Positions 51,325 to 62,824 of a stretch of DNA of 64,000 nucleotides are shown here, piece by piece. The translations under genes were made by a program, and so were the position numbers. Origin of the DNA: Methylotenera sp. RIFCSPLOWO2_02_FULL_45_14 (GTDB lineage Bacteria > Pseudomonadota > Gammaproteobacteria > Burkholderiales > Methylophilaceae); assembly GCA_001803395.1 (NCBI GenBank), contig MHBU01000031.1, forward strand, positions 62,001-126,000, written 5' to 3'. The notes beneath the pieces were generated by a model. The model did no database searches, was not told where the DNA came from, and saw only the letters and a program-made list of their open reading frames with translations. Every line of letters begins with the position of its first letter. Positions within the stretch are counted from its first letter, which is position 1.

Positions 51325-52139
51325 GCATGACACCCAATAATCTTCATGTTGAAATTATCGGCACAGGGCCTAACCTGGTATTACTTCACGGCTGGGGCAT
51401 GAATGGCGCCGTGTGGCAGCCTTTGGTTAAGCGATTGAGCAAGCTGTTTACACTGCATATTGTAGATTTACCTGGCATGGGTTTGAGCCGCCCGATCGAG
51501 CCGTTTCATTTGCATGCGGTTGCAGAAAAGGTGGCAGAAATATTACCTGCAAACGCAGACATTGTAGGTTGGTCCTTAGGTGCGCAAGTCGCTATGCGTA
51601 TTGCGCTAGATTACCCAGATTTGGTGCGCAGACTGGTGCTGGTAGGTGCAACGCCTTGTTTTGTGAATAGAAGTTTTGATCAGATAAGTGTTGAATACAA
51701 ATCCACATGGGATGTTGGCATTGAACCAGAGGTGTTTGGTAACTTTGCTGATAATGTGAACGAGGATTATCACAAAACCATGACGCAGTTTTTAACGCTG
51801 CAATGCATGGGTGCAAATGATGCAAGAAGTACCGTCAAGTTATTGCGTAATAAATTTGCGGAGCGGCCAACACCTACATCGCAAACTTTGTATCGTGCGC
51901 TTGACATATTATTAGAAACAGACTTGCGTGCTGAAATTGAGCATATAAGAAAACCCACATTGCTGGTTCATGGTGATAGAGATACGCTGGCGCCAGTGCA
52001 GGCAGCGCATTGGATGATGAAGACGCTCCCAGTCGGTTTTTTACGTGTAATGTCAGGCGCGTCGCATGCGCCGTTTTTATCGCATCAAGAGCAGTTTATT
52101 GATGCGATTGTGCAATTCTTAGAACCTCCACCGCTGTAA
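51321..52139 (+). CDS. bioH: Pimeloyl-ACP methyl ester carboxylesterase
   Basis: Alpha/beta hydrolase that demethylates pimeloyl-ACP methyl ester, freeing it for BioF. 272 residues. VLLHGWGMNGAVWQPL (oxyanion), nucleophile Ser in VGWSLGAQVAM, acid residue in LVHGDRDTLAPV and the catalytic His near GASHAPFLSHQEQF are visible. The ATGA overlap with bioF and position before bioC make the assignment firm. Confidence 0.95.
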   Translation: MSMTPNNLHVEIIGTGPNLVLLHGWGMNGAVWQPLVKRLSKLFTLHIVDLPGMGLSRPIEPFHLHAVAEKVAEILPANADIVGWSLGAQVAMRIALDYPDLVRRLVLVGATPCFVNRSFDQISVEYKSTWDVGIEPEVFGNFADNVNEDYHKTMTQFLTLQCMGANDARSTVKLLRNKFAERPTPTSQTLYRALDILLETDLRAEIEHIRKPTLLVHGDRDTLAPVQAAHWMMKTLPVGFLRVMSGASHAPFLSHQEQFIDAIVQFLEPPPL

Positions 52140-52143
52140 ATTC

Positions 52144-53064
52144 ATGATGACAGACGATATTTATCGCATCGATAAAGCCCGTGCGCGTGCCTCTTTTGGC
52201 CGAGCGGCGGAAACTTACGATGCTGCGGCTATATTGCAAAAGCAAGTGCGGACAGAAATGCTGAGTCGCTTAGATTTAGTTAAACTCAATCCCAAAGTGA
52301 TACTGGATGCAGGTTGTGGAACGGGAATGGCTAGTCATGCACTGCAAAAAAGGTACGAAAAATCGCAGGTGGTATCCCTCGATTTTGCCTACCCTATGCT
52401 GCAAAAAACGCGACAAATATGCACGAATATAGGTTTTGGTTCTGGTTTTCTCAGGCAGCTTAAATCGTTGCTGGGCGGTGCAAAGCAGAACTTATTATGT
52501 GCAGATATTGAAGCACTGCCGCTAGCGAGTGCAAGTACAGGTTTGATATGGTCTAACTTAGCCATTCAGTGGTGTAATGATTTGGATGCCGCGTTACAAG
52601 AGTTTCATCGTGTGTTGCAGCCTGAAGGCTTGCTGATGTTCAGTACTTTTGGCCCAGATACCTTGCGTGAGTTAAGAATTGCCACCAGTGCAGCAAGTGG
52701 CAATGAATATACCAGTGTGAGTCGCTTTATTGATATGCATGACATTGGCGATGCACTGGTGCGGGCGGGCTTTAGTGCACCGGTGTTGGATGTGGAAAGA
52801 TTTACGCTCACCTATGATGATGTGAAAAGTGTGATGCGTGACCTTAAAAGCATTGGTGCGCACAATGCGACCGATGGCCGTGCGCGCGGCTTGCTAGGAC
52901 GCGGCTTTTTTGAAAAACTAGAACAAAGTTATGAGCAGTTCCGTATAGGCGGCAAATTGCCAGCTACGTTTGAAGTGGTATATGGCCATGCTTGGCGTGG
53001 GCAAGATAAGCCCAGGTTTGACGATGGTGTGTCGCCAGTGACTTTTAAACCTAGAAACAAATAA
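52144..53064 (+). CDS. bioC: Malonyl-ACP O-methyltransferase
   Basis: SAM-dependent enzyme that caps malonyl-ACP to start pimelate synthesis. 306 residues, somewhat longer than E. coli BioC (about 250) as is usual in betaproteobacteria. SAM motif I is ILDAGCGTGMASHAL; GLIWSNLAIQWCNDLDAALQ and LMFSTFGPDTLRELR are BioC-typical. An insert around residues 95-115 (IGFGSGFLRQLKSLLGG) explains the extra length. Two adjacent ATG codons can start it. Confidence 0.95.
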   Translation: MMTDDIYRIDKARARASFGRAAETYDAAAILQKQVRTEMLSRLDLVKLNPKVILDAGCGTGMASHALQKRYEKSQVVSLDFAYPMLQKTRQICTNIGFGSGFLRQLKSLLGGAKQNLLCADIEALPLASASTGLIWSNLAIQWCNDLDAALQEFHRVLQPEGLLMFSTFGPDTLRELRIATSAASGNEYTSVSRFIDMHDIGDALVRAGFSAPVLDVERFTLTYDDVKSVMRDLKSIGAHNATDGRARGLLGRGFFEKLEQSYEQFRIGGKLPATFEVVYGHAWRGQDKPRFDDGVSPVTFKPRNK

Positions 53065-53070
53065 AGCGAT

Positions 53071-53727
53071 ATGGCGCAGTCTTATTTTGTTATCGGCACG
53101 GATACCAACGTAGGTAAAACCTATGTTGCAAGTCGCCTGGTGCAACATTTTGCGCAGTTAGGCTTAAAAGCCATAGGTATGAAGCCGATTGCTTCAGGTT
53201 GCGAACCGGGCGAGCAAGGCGAGCTGCAAAATGAAGATGTCATTGCACTCAGCAATGCCAGTAACGTAGCTGCACCAAAAAATTTAATCAACCCATATTA
53301 CTTTGCACCAGCCATTGCACCACATATCGCGGCAGAGCAAGCGGCTGTTGTGATTAGTTTAGATGCCATTGTTAACGCTTATCAGCAACTAACTACTTTG
53401 GCAGAGGTGGTGATTGTGGAAGGTGCTGGCGGGTTTTTTGTACCGCTCAATCAAACGCAAACGTTAGCTGACTTAGCCGTTCAGCTTAATATTCCCATTA
53501 TTTTAGTGGTAGGCATACGCTTAGGTTGCATCAATCATGCGCTACTGACGGTTGAAGCGATAAAAGCCCGTGGACTAACCCTTGCAGGTTGGGTCGCGAA
53601 CGAAATTGATCCAAACTCACGTATGTTTGAAGAAAATTTAACCAGCTTACAGCAGCGCATTGCTGCACCGTGTTTGAGTGTGGTGCGTTGGCAGGGTACA
53701 GCGCTTTTTGACTTTGCCAGTTTGTAG
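53071..53727 (+). CDS. bioD: Dethiobiotin synthetase
   Basis: ATP-dependent closure of the ureido ring of dethiobiotin. 218 residues. P-loop GTDTNVGKTYVASRL, substrate-binding MKPIASG, VIVEGAGGFFVPL and GCINHALLTVEAIKARGL are present. Starts 6 bp after bioC. Last gene of the cluster, completing malonyl-ACP to biotin together with fatty-acid synthesis enzymes. A weak hairpin (CCGCT/AGCGG, 53733-53747) follows without a T-run. Confidence 0.97.
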   Translation: MAQSYFVIGTDTNVGKTYVASRLVQHFAQLGLKAIGMKPIASGCEPGEQGELQNEDVIALSNASNVAAPKNLINPYYFAPAIAPHIAAEQAAVVISLDAIVNAYQQLTTLAEVVIVEGAGGFFVPLNQTQTLADLAVQLNIPIILVVGIRLGCINHALLTVEAIKARGLTLAGWVANEIDPNSRMFEENLTSLQQRIAAPCLSVVRWQGTALFDFASL

Positions 53728-53798
53728 TCAATCCGCTAAACAAGCGGTCGCCGCTCCTTGGTAAAGTTCAATTAACTCAGCTTGTTCTAGCATTAAGC

Positions 53799-55376
53799 TT
53801 ACTGTGCGACTTCCGCAGATTCAACCACCACTTTATATAACTTTGCTTCTTGTGCTGTCGCCACTTTTGCCCCCACTGCAATTTGGTTGCGTTTACCTGG
53901 CGCTATGCCGTTAATCTGCATAGGTGCGCTTTGTGTGACTGCACGGCCTGTTTTTGCATCATATTTCACCACGCGCACTTGCACGCGACCAATAGGTGTA
54001 GAAGTGATATTTTGCACGACTGCAAATAAGTTGCCTGCATTATCAGCCTGTGCGCCTGCCTTAATATACTTCGCTGGATTGCGTGGTAAATCCAAGCGAA
54101 TGCCACGGGCTGAGGCTTCTTTACCAATATCGGAGTTAGAGTCAGCCGCTACTTGGTAATGTTGTAGTGCGACATCGGTTTGACCACGATCTTCAGCTAT
54201 TTGGCCAAGCAAGGCATGTCCAGGTGCTGTAGGTAATAGCTCATTGGCGCGTTTTAGATAAGGCTCCGCTTCAGTTTTTTTCCCCATATTAAATAGCGCA
54301 ATGCCGCTTTGGATATGAGGTTTAAAGTAGTCAGGCTGCATTTTGATGGCTTTGTCGTAAAAGGCTAAAGCTTCTTGCGGTTTCTTTTGCGTTAAGGCGA
54401 TATCACCGAGCAGCTCTTGAAAGCGCGCTTCACGCGGTTCACCGGCGATAGCTTGTTTGGCCAAGACGGTTGCTTTAACTGTGTCTTTTGCTGCCAGTGC
54501 TTTTACGCCTTCATCATAGGCTTTGTAAGCGGCTTGAGTCGATCTAAGTTTGGCAGTTTTTTGAGCATAAACCTCTTTACCCCACTCCCCGCCAGCACCT
54601 ACTTGGGTTAGTGTTACTTTGTTCGCATCAACGCGCGCCTGAGAGGGAGGGTGGCTAGCAAATAAACCCTCAATGAAGTTACTTTTACGGTCAGCACTTA
54701 ACTTCACAAAAGTTTCTTGTAACGTCACCGCTGCCGCTGGGTCGTAACCTGCTTTTTTCATGTATTGCATGCCGTATAAATCAGACTCACTCTCAGCATC
54801 ACGGCCGTATTTACTACTCACCAGTTGCGACCCCACTTGCGCACCGCCAACAATCAAATTGGCGTAGTCGGTATTTTGTGCGCCTATACCAACGGCGATC
54901 ATCGCACCTTGCATAAATATACCGCGTTCCATCCCTTGAGCGCCATGGCGAGCGGCAGCGTGCACCATTTCGTGCCCCATTACAGCCGCTAATTCAGCTT
55001 CACTATTCAATTCATAAAGCAGGCCACGATTGAATGCAATTTTTCCGCCCGGCATTGCCCATGCATTGGGTACGGAGTCATTGATCACAGTATATTCATA
55101 AGGAAGCTTACGGTCTGACACTGCCGCCAGCTTGTCACCGACACTTTTTACATAAGCAGTAAGCTCAGGGTCGAGAACGTAATCCCCGCCTTGAGATTGG
55201 CGCGTCGGTGAGTAATTTTTCTGGCCAATCGAGATTTCCTGTGCTTCGGACACCAGCTGAAACTCACGTTTCTTAGTCACGGGGTTGGTGCCACATGCGC
55301 TGGGTAAAAGCGTCAGGGCTACTAAAAAAGTGACTGATAATTTTTTGCTGATGTTTAGGGATAGCTTATGTTGCAT
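53799..55376 (-). CDS. M48 metalloprotease with TPR domain, BepA-like lipoprotein
   Basis: 525 residues from ATG 55376 (MQHKLSLNISK), which gives a lipoprotein signal with lipobox PSAC; a start at 55427 would hide it. The M48 protease domain (about 45-260) carries HEMVHAAARHG (HExxH) and the third zinc ligand in DAESESDLYGMQY. A tetratricopeptide region (about 290-430; EALAFYDKAIKMQPDYFKPH) and a C-terminal beta domain follow. It resembles BepA/LoiP-type periplasmic proteases for outer-membrane protein quality control; lipid anchoring differs from E. coli BepA. Tail-to-tail with bioD. Confidence 0.9.
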   Translation of the reverse strand: MQHKLSLNISKKLSVTFLVALTLLPSACGTNPVTKKREFQLVSEAQEISIGQKNYSPTRQSQGGDYVLDPELTAYVKSVGDKLAAVSDRKLPYEYTVINDSVPNAWAMPGGKIAFNRGLLYELNSEAELAAVMGHEMVHAAARHGAQGMERGIFMQGAMIAVGIGAQNTDYANLIVGGAQVGSQLVSSKYGRDAESESDLYGMQYMKKAGYDPAAAVTLQETFVKLSADRKSNFIEGLFASHPPSQARVDANKVTLTQVGAGGEWGKEVYAQKTAKLRSTQAAYKAYDEGVKALAAKDTVKATVLAKQAIAGEPREARFQELLGDIALTQKKPQEALAFYDKAIKMQPDYFKPHIQSGIALFNMGKKTEAEPYLKRANELLPTAPGHALLGQIAEDRGQTDVALQHYQVAADSNSDIGKEASARGIRLDLPRNPAKYIKAGAQADNAGNLFAVVQNITSTPIGRVQVRVVKYDAKTGRAVTQSAPMQINGIAPGKRNQIAVGAKVATAQEAKLYKVVVESAEVAQ

Positions 55377-55509
55377 GATGATGCACTCGACTGTTTGATA
55401 TAAAAACGAATTAAAAGCATAGCGCAAAAATGTTGATGCGCTAATAGTTTTTGATGCGCCAATCGTAAAGTTTCGTAAAGCTCAGCCTGAATATTAGGCG
55501 CTAATTTAG

Positions 55510-56184
55510 CTATTTGTAGAGGTTATGCGCGTGAATATATTCAATCACACTGTCTGGCATTAGGTAGCGCGCAGAATAGCCGTGCTTAAATGCTTCACGA
55601 ATCGCCGTAGATGAAATATCCAGTGCTGTGACTGGGCGCATGGTGACAAATCCCGCAGGTGATGTATGTAAATCATCACCATTTTCAGAGTAGTGATTAT
55701 GCAGAAAAGTTTCCAGTAATTTCGGCAGTTTATTTGCCTCTGTTTGCGCCGTAGGTCTTTGTACTAGCACAATATGGCAGAGTGGAATGATTTCCTGCCA
55801 GCGGTGCCATGTATCAAATTTGGTAAAAGCGTCACTTCCCATGAATAGTGTAATGCTGGTTTGAGAGCCGAGTTCTTCACGCAGACTTAGCAGCGTGTCT
55901 ATGGTGTAAGAAGCGCCAGTTCTGCGTAACTCACAATCGTCAAAGGTAAAAACAGGGTTATTTGCAATTCCCAGACGTACCATGGCAGCACGATGTTCTG
56001 CGCTGATAGAGGGGGTGTTTTTGTGCGGTGGATTGGCGGCGGGGATAAAGCGTACTTCATCAAAATTTAAGGTATCCGCAAGCTCTTGCGCCATGCGTAA
56101 ATGCCCAAAATGAATCGGGTTGAATGTGCCGCCCAAAATACCGATTGAAGGTATTTGAATTGTAGGATCTCCGATAGCTTTCAA
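55510..56184 (-). CDS. nadD: Nicotinate-nucleotide adenylyltransferase
   Basis: Forms deamido-NAD from nicotinate mononucleotide and ATP. 224 residues. GILGGTFNPIHFGHLRMAQE holds the HxGH nucleotidyltransferase motif, and ALDISSTAIREAFKHG the ISSTxIR motif. The start appears to be TTG 56184, as no ATG precedes the nucleotide-binding loop. 16 bp after proA on the same strand. Confidence 0.95.
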   Translation of the reverse strand: MKAIGDPTIQIPSIGILGGTFNPIHFGHLRMAQELADTLNFDEVRFIPAANPPHKNTPSISAEHRAAMVRLGIANNPVFTFDDCELRRTGASYTIDTLLSLREELGSQTSITLFMGSDAFTKFDTWHRWQEIIPLCHIVLVQRPTAQTEANKLPKLLETFLHNHYSENGDDLHTSPAGFVTMRPVTALDISSTAIREAFKHGYSARYLMPDSVIEYIHAHNLYK

Positions 56185-56200
56185 ACTTGCGTCCGTTTAG

Positions 56201-57457
56201 TCAAGCGCGAACGTGTCCATCGCCCAATACCACATATTTAAGCGAGGTTAAGCCCTCTAAGCCGACTGGGCCGCGTGCATGTAACTTGTCTGTTGAAATG
56301 CCGATTTCAGCACCTAAGCCATATTCAAAGCCATCGGCAAAACGTGTGGATGCATTTACCATGACGCTACTGGAATCTACTTCACGTAAGAATCTACGAG
56401 CCTTAGTGTAGTTTTCCGTCACAATCGCCTCGGTATGTTGCGATGAGTGTTGGTTGATATGGGCAATCGCTTCATCTAAACCACTCACCACTTTGCAGGA
56501 AATAATCGCCGCGAGGTATTCCGTGTAATAATCTTCCTCAGTCGCTGGTTTTGCCTGTTTCACTAAGCGACAAGTTTCCGCGCAGCCACGAATTTCAATG
56601 CCGTGTGCAGTCAGCATGTCTGCCAGTTTAGGTAGCATCGTAGCAGCAACTGAGCGTGCAATCAGTAGCGATTCCGCAGTGTTGCAAGTGCCGAGCCGTT
56701 GTGTTTTGCTGTTTTCTAAAATCCGCAAAGCTTTATCAAAATCTGCATCATCATCTACATATACATGGCAATTGCCATCTAGATGCTTAATGACAGGAAT
56801 ACGTGCATCGTTAGAAATGCGCTCGATCAGCCCCTTGCCGCCGCGAGGCACAATCACATCTATGTATTGTTTCATGGTAATTAACTCACCTACGGCGGCG
56901 CGGTCTGTGGTTTCCACCACCTGTACTGCTGTAGTTGGCAAGCCAGCGGCAGCAAGGCCTTCATGCACCAGTTTTGCCAGTGCCTGATTGCAATGTATCG
57001 CTTCACTTCCGCCGCGCAAAATGGCAGCGTTGCCAGACTTGATGCACAAGCCGGCAGCGTCAACCGTTACATTGGGGCGTGCTTCATAAATAATGCCAAT
57101 CACGCCCAGTGGTACGCGCATTTGCCCAATTTGAATGCCGCTTGGGCGATATTTGAAATTGCTCATCTCGCCAATTGGGTCAGCAAGGCTCGCAATTTGT
57201 GTCAGACCCTCTGCCATGCTGTTAATAGACTTTTCAGTCAAGGAGAGTCGGTCTAACATCGCCGCATCTAATCCGTTAGCACGTGCGGCGTCTAAATCCA
57301 GTTTGTTTGCAGTAAGTAGCGCGGCTTTTTCACGCAAGATTGCTGTAGCAATCGCATGCAACGCGATATTTTTTTGGTTAGTTTCGGCGCTCGCCATCAA
57401 GCGAGAGGCTTTGCGTGCCTCAATACCCATTTGTTGCATGTAATTTTTAATGTCCAT
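56201..57457 (-). CDS. proA: Gamma-glutamyl phosphate reductase
   Basis: NADPH-dependent second step of proline synthesis. 418 residues of the aldehyde dehydrogenase fold. [19 protein letters not shown] binds cofactor, the catalytic Cys is in [13 protein letters not shown], and [20 protein letters not shown] is the conserved C-terminal segment. A -10-like TATAAT on the minus strand (57463-57468) lies only six bases before ATG 57457, which would make a leaderless message if used. Second of a minus-strand run holA-proA-nadD. Confidence 0.96.
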   Translation of the reverse strand: MDIKNYMQQMGIEARKASRLMASAETNQKNIALHAIATAILREKAALLTANKLDLDAARANGLDAAMLDRLSLTEKSINSMAEGLTQIASLADPIGEMSNFKYRPSGIQIGQMRVPLGVIGIIYEARPNVTVDAAGLCIKSGNAAILRGGSEAIHCNQALAKLVHEGLAAAGLPTTAVQVVETTDRAAVGELITMKQYIDVIVPRGGKGLIERISNDARIPVIKHLDGNCHVYVDDDADFDKALRILENSKTQRLGTCNTAESLLIARSVAATMLPKLADMLTAHGIEIRGCAETCRLVKQAKPATEEDYYTEYLAAIISCKVVSGLDEAIAHINQHSSQHTEAIVTENYTKARRFLREVDSSSVMVNASTRFADGFEYGLGAEIGISTDKLHARGPVGLEGLTSLKYVVLGDGHVRA

Positions 57458-57535
57458 AGTGCATTATACTTTTTTCGTGAGAGTGATGTTTGTTTTGGTC
57501 AAGCTCCATTCCCTCCATAAAAGGGAGGGGAATAA

Positions 57536-58549
57536 TTACCGCCCGCGTACTTTAGCTAAGCCGAAACAAAGCCGTGAAATCTCCAGCCAAGCATCTCCCA
57601 GCATGACGCCTTTGGCAGTTTTATCAATATCTGCCAATTTTTGGAGCGTGGCTTCTAATTGGCGCAGGCTAAGGCGGGTCAGTGCACGTTTAACTAAAGC
57701 TTGTTTGTCACCATAAATACGTGCATTGGTCATGGCACTAGTCAGGTTTTCGCCGCGCATTTCTGCTTGTTTAATACGTAGCAAAGGTCGTAATACCCAC
57801 AGCAGCGGGTTCATTACGGCAACCGCATTTTCGCCCTCATCTTGCAAGCCTTGCAAAATACGCACGGTGCGCTCGGCATCGCCCGCGAGTACGGCTTCAC
57901 CTAACTGAAAAGCATCGTAACGTGAAACATTAAGCACGGCTTCACGCACGGTGGCATCGCTTAGTTCACCTTGTGGGTATAAAAGCCCTAGCTTTTGCAC
58001 TTCCTGGTTCGCTGCCAGCAGGTTGCCCTCTACCTGATGTGCTAAAAACTCTAGCGTTTGCACACTGGTATGCTGACCTTGCAGGGCTAGCCGGTTGGCA
58101 ATCCATTTGGGTAAATTGGCCGCGTCAATTTCATTGAGGGTAATCGTCTGTGATTGCGCTTCTAACGCTGAAAACCATGCACTATTTTTAGCATCTCGTT
58201 CTAAGGCGGGCAAGATAATCACAACCGTGGTATCTGGCAGCGATTTTGCCGCCAACGCTTGCAGTGCTTTACTGCCTTCAACACCTGGTTTACCGCTTGG
58301 AATGTTAAGCTCTAATAAACGACGGCTTGAAAAAAGAGAAATAGACTGGCCGAAACTCTGAATTTGCTGCCAGTCAAAATTGCGCTCTACGGTTAAAATG
58401 TTGCGCTCATCAAAACCTTGGCTACGTGCGGCAGCACGAATCGCATCCAAACATTCGCGTTGCGCTAGGGGTTCATCACCCACTAATACGTAAAGCGGTT
58501 GTAAACCTTGCTTGAGATGTGCTTCGAGTTGAGTTTGAGCTAAGCGCAT
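57536..58549 (-). CDS. holA: DNA polymerase III subunit delta
   Basis: Clamp-loader subunit that opens the sliding clamp. 337 residues. N-terminal LQPLYVLVGDEPLAQREC and NILTVERNFDWQQI, then AQQNVGNLLAANQEVQKLGLLYP-type helices (seen as HQVEGNLLAANQEVQKLGLL) are typical of HolA. It begins 11 bp after lptE, the common leuS-lptE-holA arrangement. A hairpin (CCCTCC/GGAGGG, 57511-57529) lies just beyond its stop. Confidence 0.93.
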   Translation of the reverse strand: MRLAQTQLEAHLKQGLQPLYVLVGDEPLAQRECLDAIRAAARSQGFDERNILTVERNFDWQQIQSFGQSISLFSSRRLLELNIPSGKPGVEGSKALQALAAKSLPDTTVVIILPALERDAKNSAWFSALEAQSQTITLNEIDAANLPKWIANRLALQGQHTSVQTLEFLAHQVEGNLLAANQEVQKLGLLYPQGELSDATVREAVLNVSRYDAFQLGEAVLAGDAERTVRILQGLQDEGENAVAVMNPLLWVLRPLLRIKQAEMRGENLTSAMTNARIYGDKQALVKRALTRLSLRQLEATLQKLADIDKTAKGVMLGDAWLEISRLCFGLAKVRGR

Positions 58550-58560
58550 GGTTAAATGAG

Positions 58561-59061
58561 CTATTTAGTCGTTAGTTTAATGGCAGTTAAACGACGTAAA
58601 ACTTCGCGCACAGCGTCCTGTCGCATGTCCGCGTTCAGCCTTGATTCTTCATCAGCTTTGCCGAGTAAGGCATTGTCGTTATATGAAAAATCACGGCGTG
58701 CTTGCACGGTTTGCACTTTGCTCCATATAGGGTTAGCTGGTTCACGTGTTCTAAAGTTCGCACGATAATTCAGCTCAAACTCGCGCACTAAACCACCGCC
58801 GCTTAACGACAAAATGCGTTTTTCATAGGTTTCGTTCAGTAATTCCAATAATAGCTCTGCGCCCTCGGCATTTTCTACCACTTGCACGCCATTGGTTTTT
58901 AGTGTCTGTTTCAGATCACGCGAGATACTTAGTGGGGCACCTTGAATATATAAGTTTTTGAATGAAAGCTCAGTCATGCCACGAAGTTGAAATCCGCAAG
59001 CGGAAAGGGCCAGCGTGAATAATACGAATAGACTGATATGGCGCATGATGGTTTTTTGCAT
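58561..59061 (-). CDS. lptE: LPS-assembly lipoprotein LptE
   Basis: Outer-membrane lipoprotein plugging the LptD barrel that inserts lipopolysaccharide. 166 residues from ATG 59061; the signal MQKTIMRHISLFVLFTLALS leads to the lipobox SAC, and the mature start CGFQLRGMTELSFKNLYIQG is the LptE hallmark. Longer starts (59076, 59094) would overlap leuS. Between leuS and holA. Confidence 0.93.
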   Translation of the reverse strand: MQKTIMRHISLFVLFTLALSACGFQLRGMTELSFKNLYIQGAPLSISRDLKQTLKTNGVQVVENAEGAELLLELLNETYEKRILSLSGGGLVREFELNYRANFRTREPANPIWSKVQTVQARRDFSYNDNALLGKADEESRLNADMRQDAVREVLRRLTAIKLTTK

Positions 59062-59080
59062 GGTAATTTCTTTCATAGAC

Positions 59081-61543
<2,463 letters not shown>

Positions 61544-61690
61544 TTAGCTATTCTTGAGGTTTGAATGAGTAGCGAAATTATACCGTGAAGCGTGGGTTAC
61601 GTCATAGATTGTCATTCTGAACGTAGTGAAGAATCTAGTCTGGTTGAGGCTTTAGTTTAGTTGAAAGTTGTCGGGGTTGCCCGACGGCAA

Positions 61691-61724
61691 GGTACTTTAT
61701 TTTTCTTGTCCAAAATAAAGTACC
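61691..61724. repeat. Perfect 13 bp hairpin
   Basis: GGTACTTTATTTT, 8 bp loop, AAAATAAAGTACC. The A/T-rich stem lies about 150 bp upstream of leuS, in the spacer after adk. Similar GGTACTTT...AAAGTACC dyads are widespread dispersed repeats in proteobacteria. Confidence 0.75.
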
Positions 61725-61890
61725 CAAACAAAACGACACCCCCTGTCGCTTGCTTCCTGCGTTGCTCGTCTTAATGGGTGGCAATCGGAAACTCGCCCAA
61801 TAAAATCATTTGGGCTCAAACAGCCGATTGCCGAAAGCTCCCTGTGCTACTCGGCACGACAGCAGGGGATTTGTGGGAGTGCAGCTAACT

Positions 61891-61965
61891 TGTAGCCGCG
61901 ATGAAGCGTAGCGAAATCGAGGTTAACTTCCCCTCGATTTCGCCTATGGCTGCATCACGGCTACG
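61891..61965. repeat. Long palindrome of the GTAGCC...GATG.AGC...CGAAATC type
   Basis: The inner stem GCGAAATCGAGG/CCTCGATTTCGC is a perfect 12 bp dyad with a 9 bp loop. The outer arms TGTAGCCGCGATGAAGCGTA and the reverse complement of the right arm, CGTAGCCGTGATGCAGCCAT, match in most positions. It resembles REP-like dispersed repeats of proteobacteria. It lies 20 bp after the adk stop and may act as a transcript-end structure. Confidence 0.75.
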
Positions 61966-61985
61966 TGATGTGGTCAAAATAGCAA

Positions 61986-62648
<663 letters not shown>

Positions 62649-62824
62649 CTAACTTTGATGGATTGGAGTTTATTTTGGTAATAATTATATCAGCTCAAAC
62701 CCGCCTGTGAGATTCATATCTCAACCTTTTCAACTGACTTGTTGGGCGGGATGTTGTGTGAATGAGGCGTGATGCCTCGTCGTTAACTTGTGGTGAAAAG
62801 TGGCAGGGTGTTTAAAGGGGAGCT

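Noticed and set aside
53733-53747. Hairpin after bioD as a terminator
   Set aside because: The stem is only 5 bp and no T-run follows on either strand.
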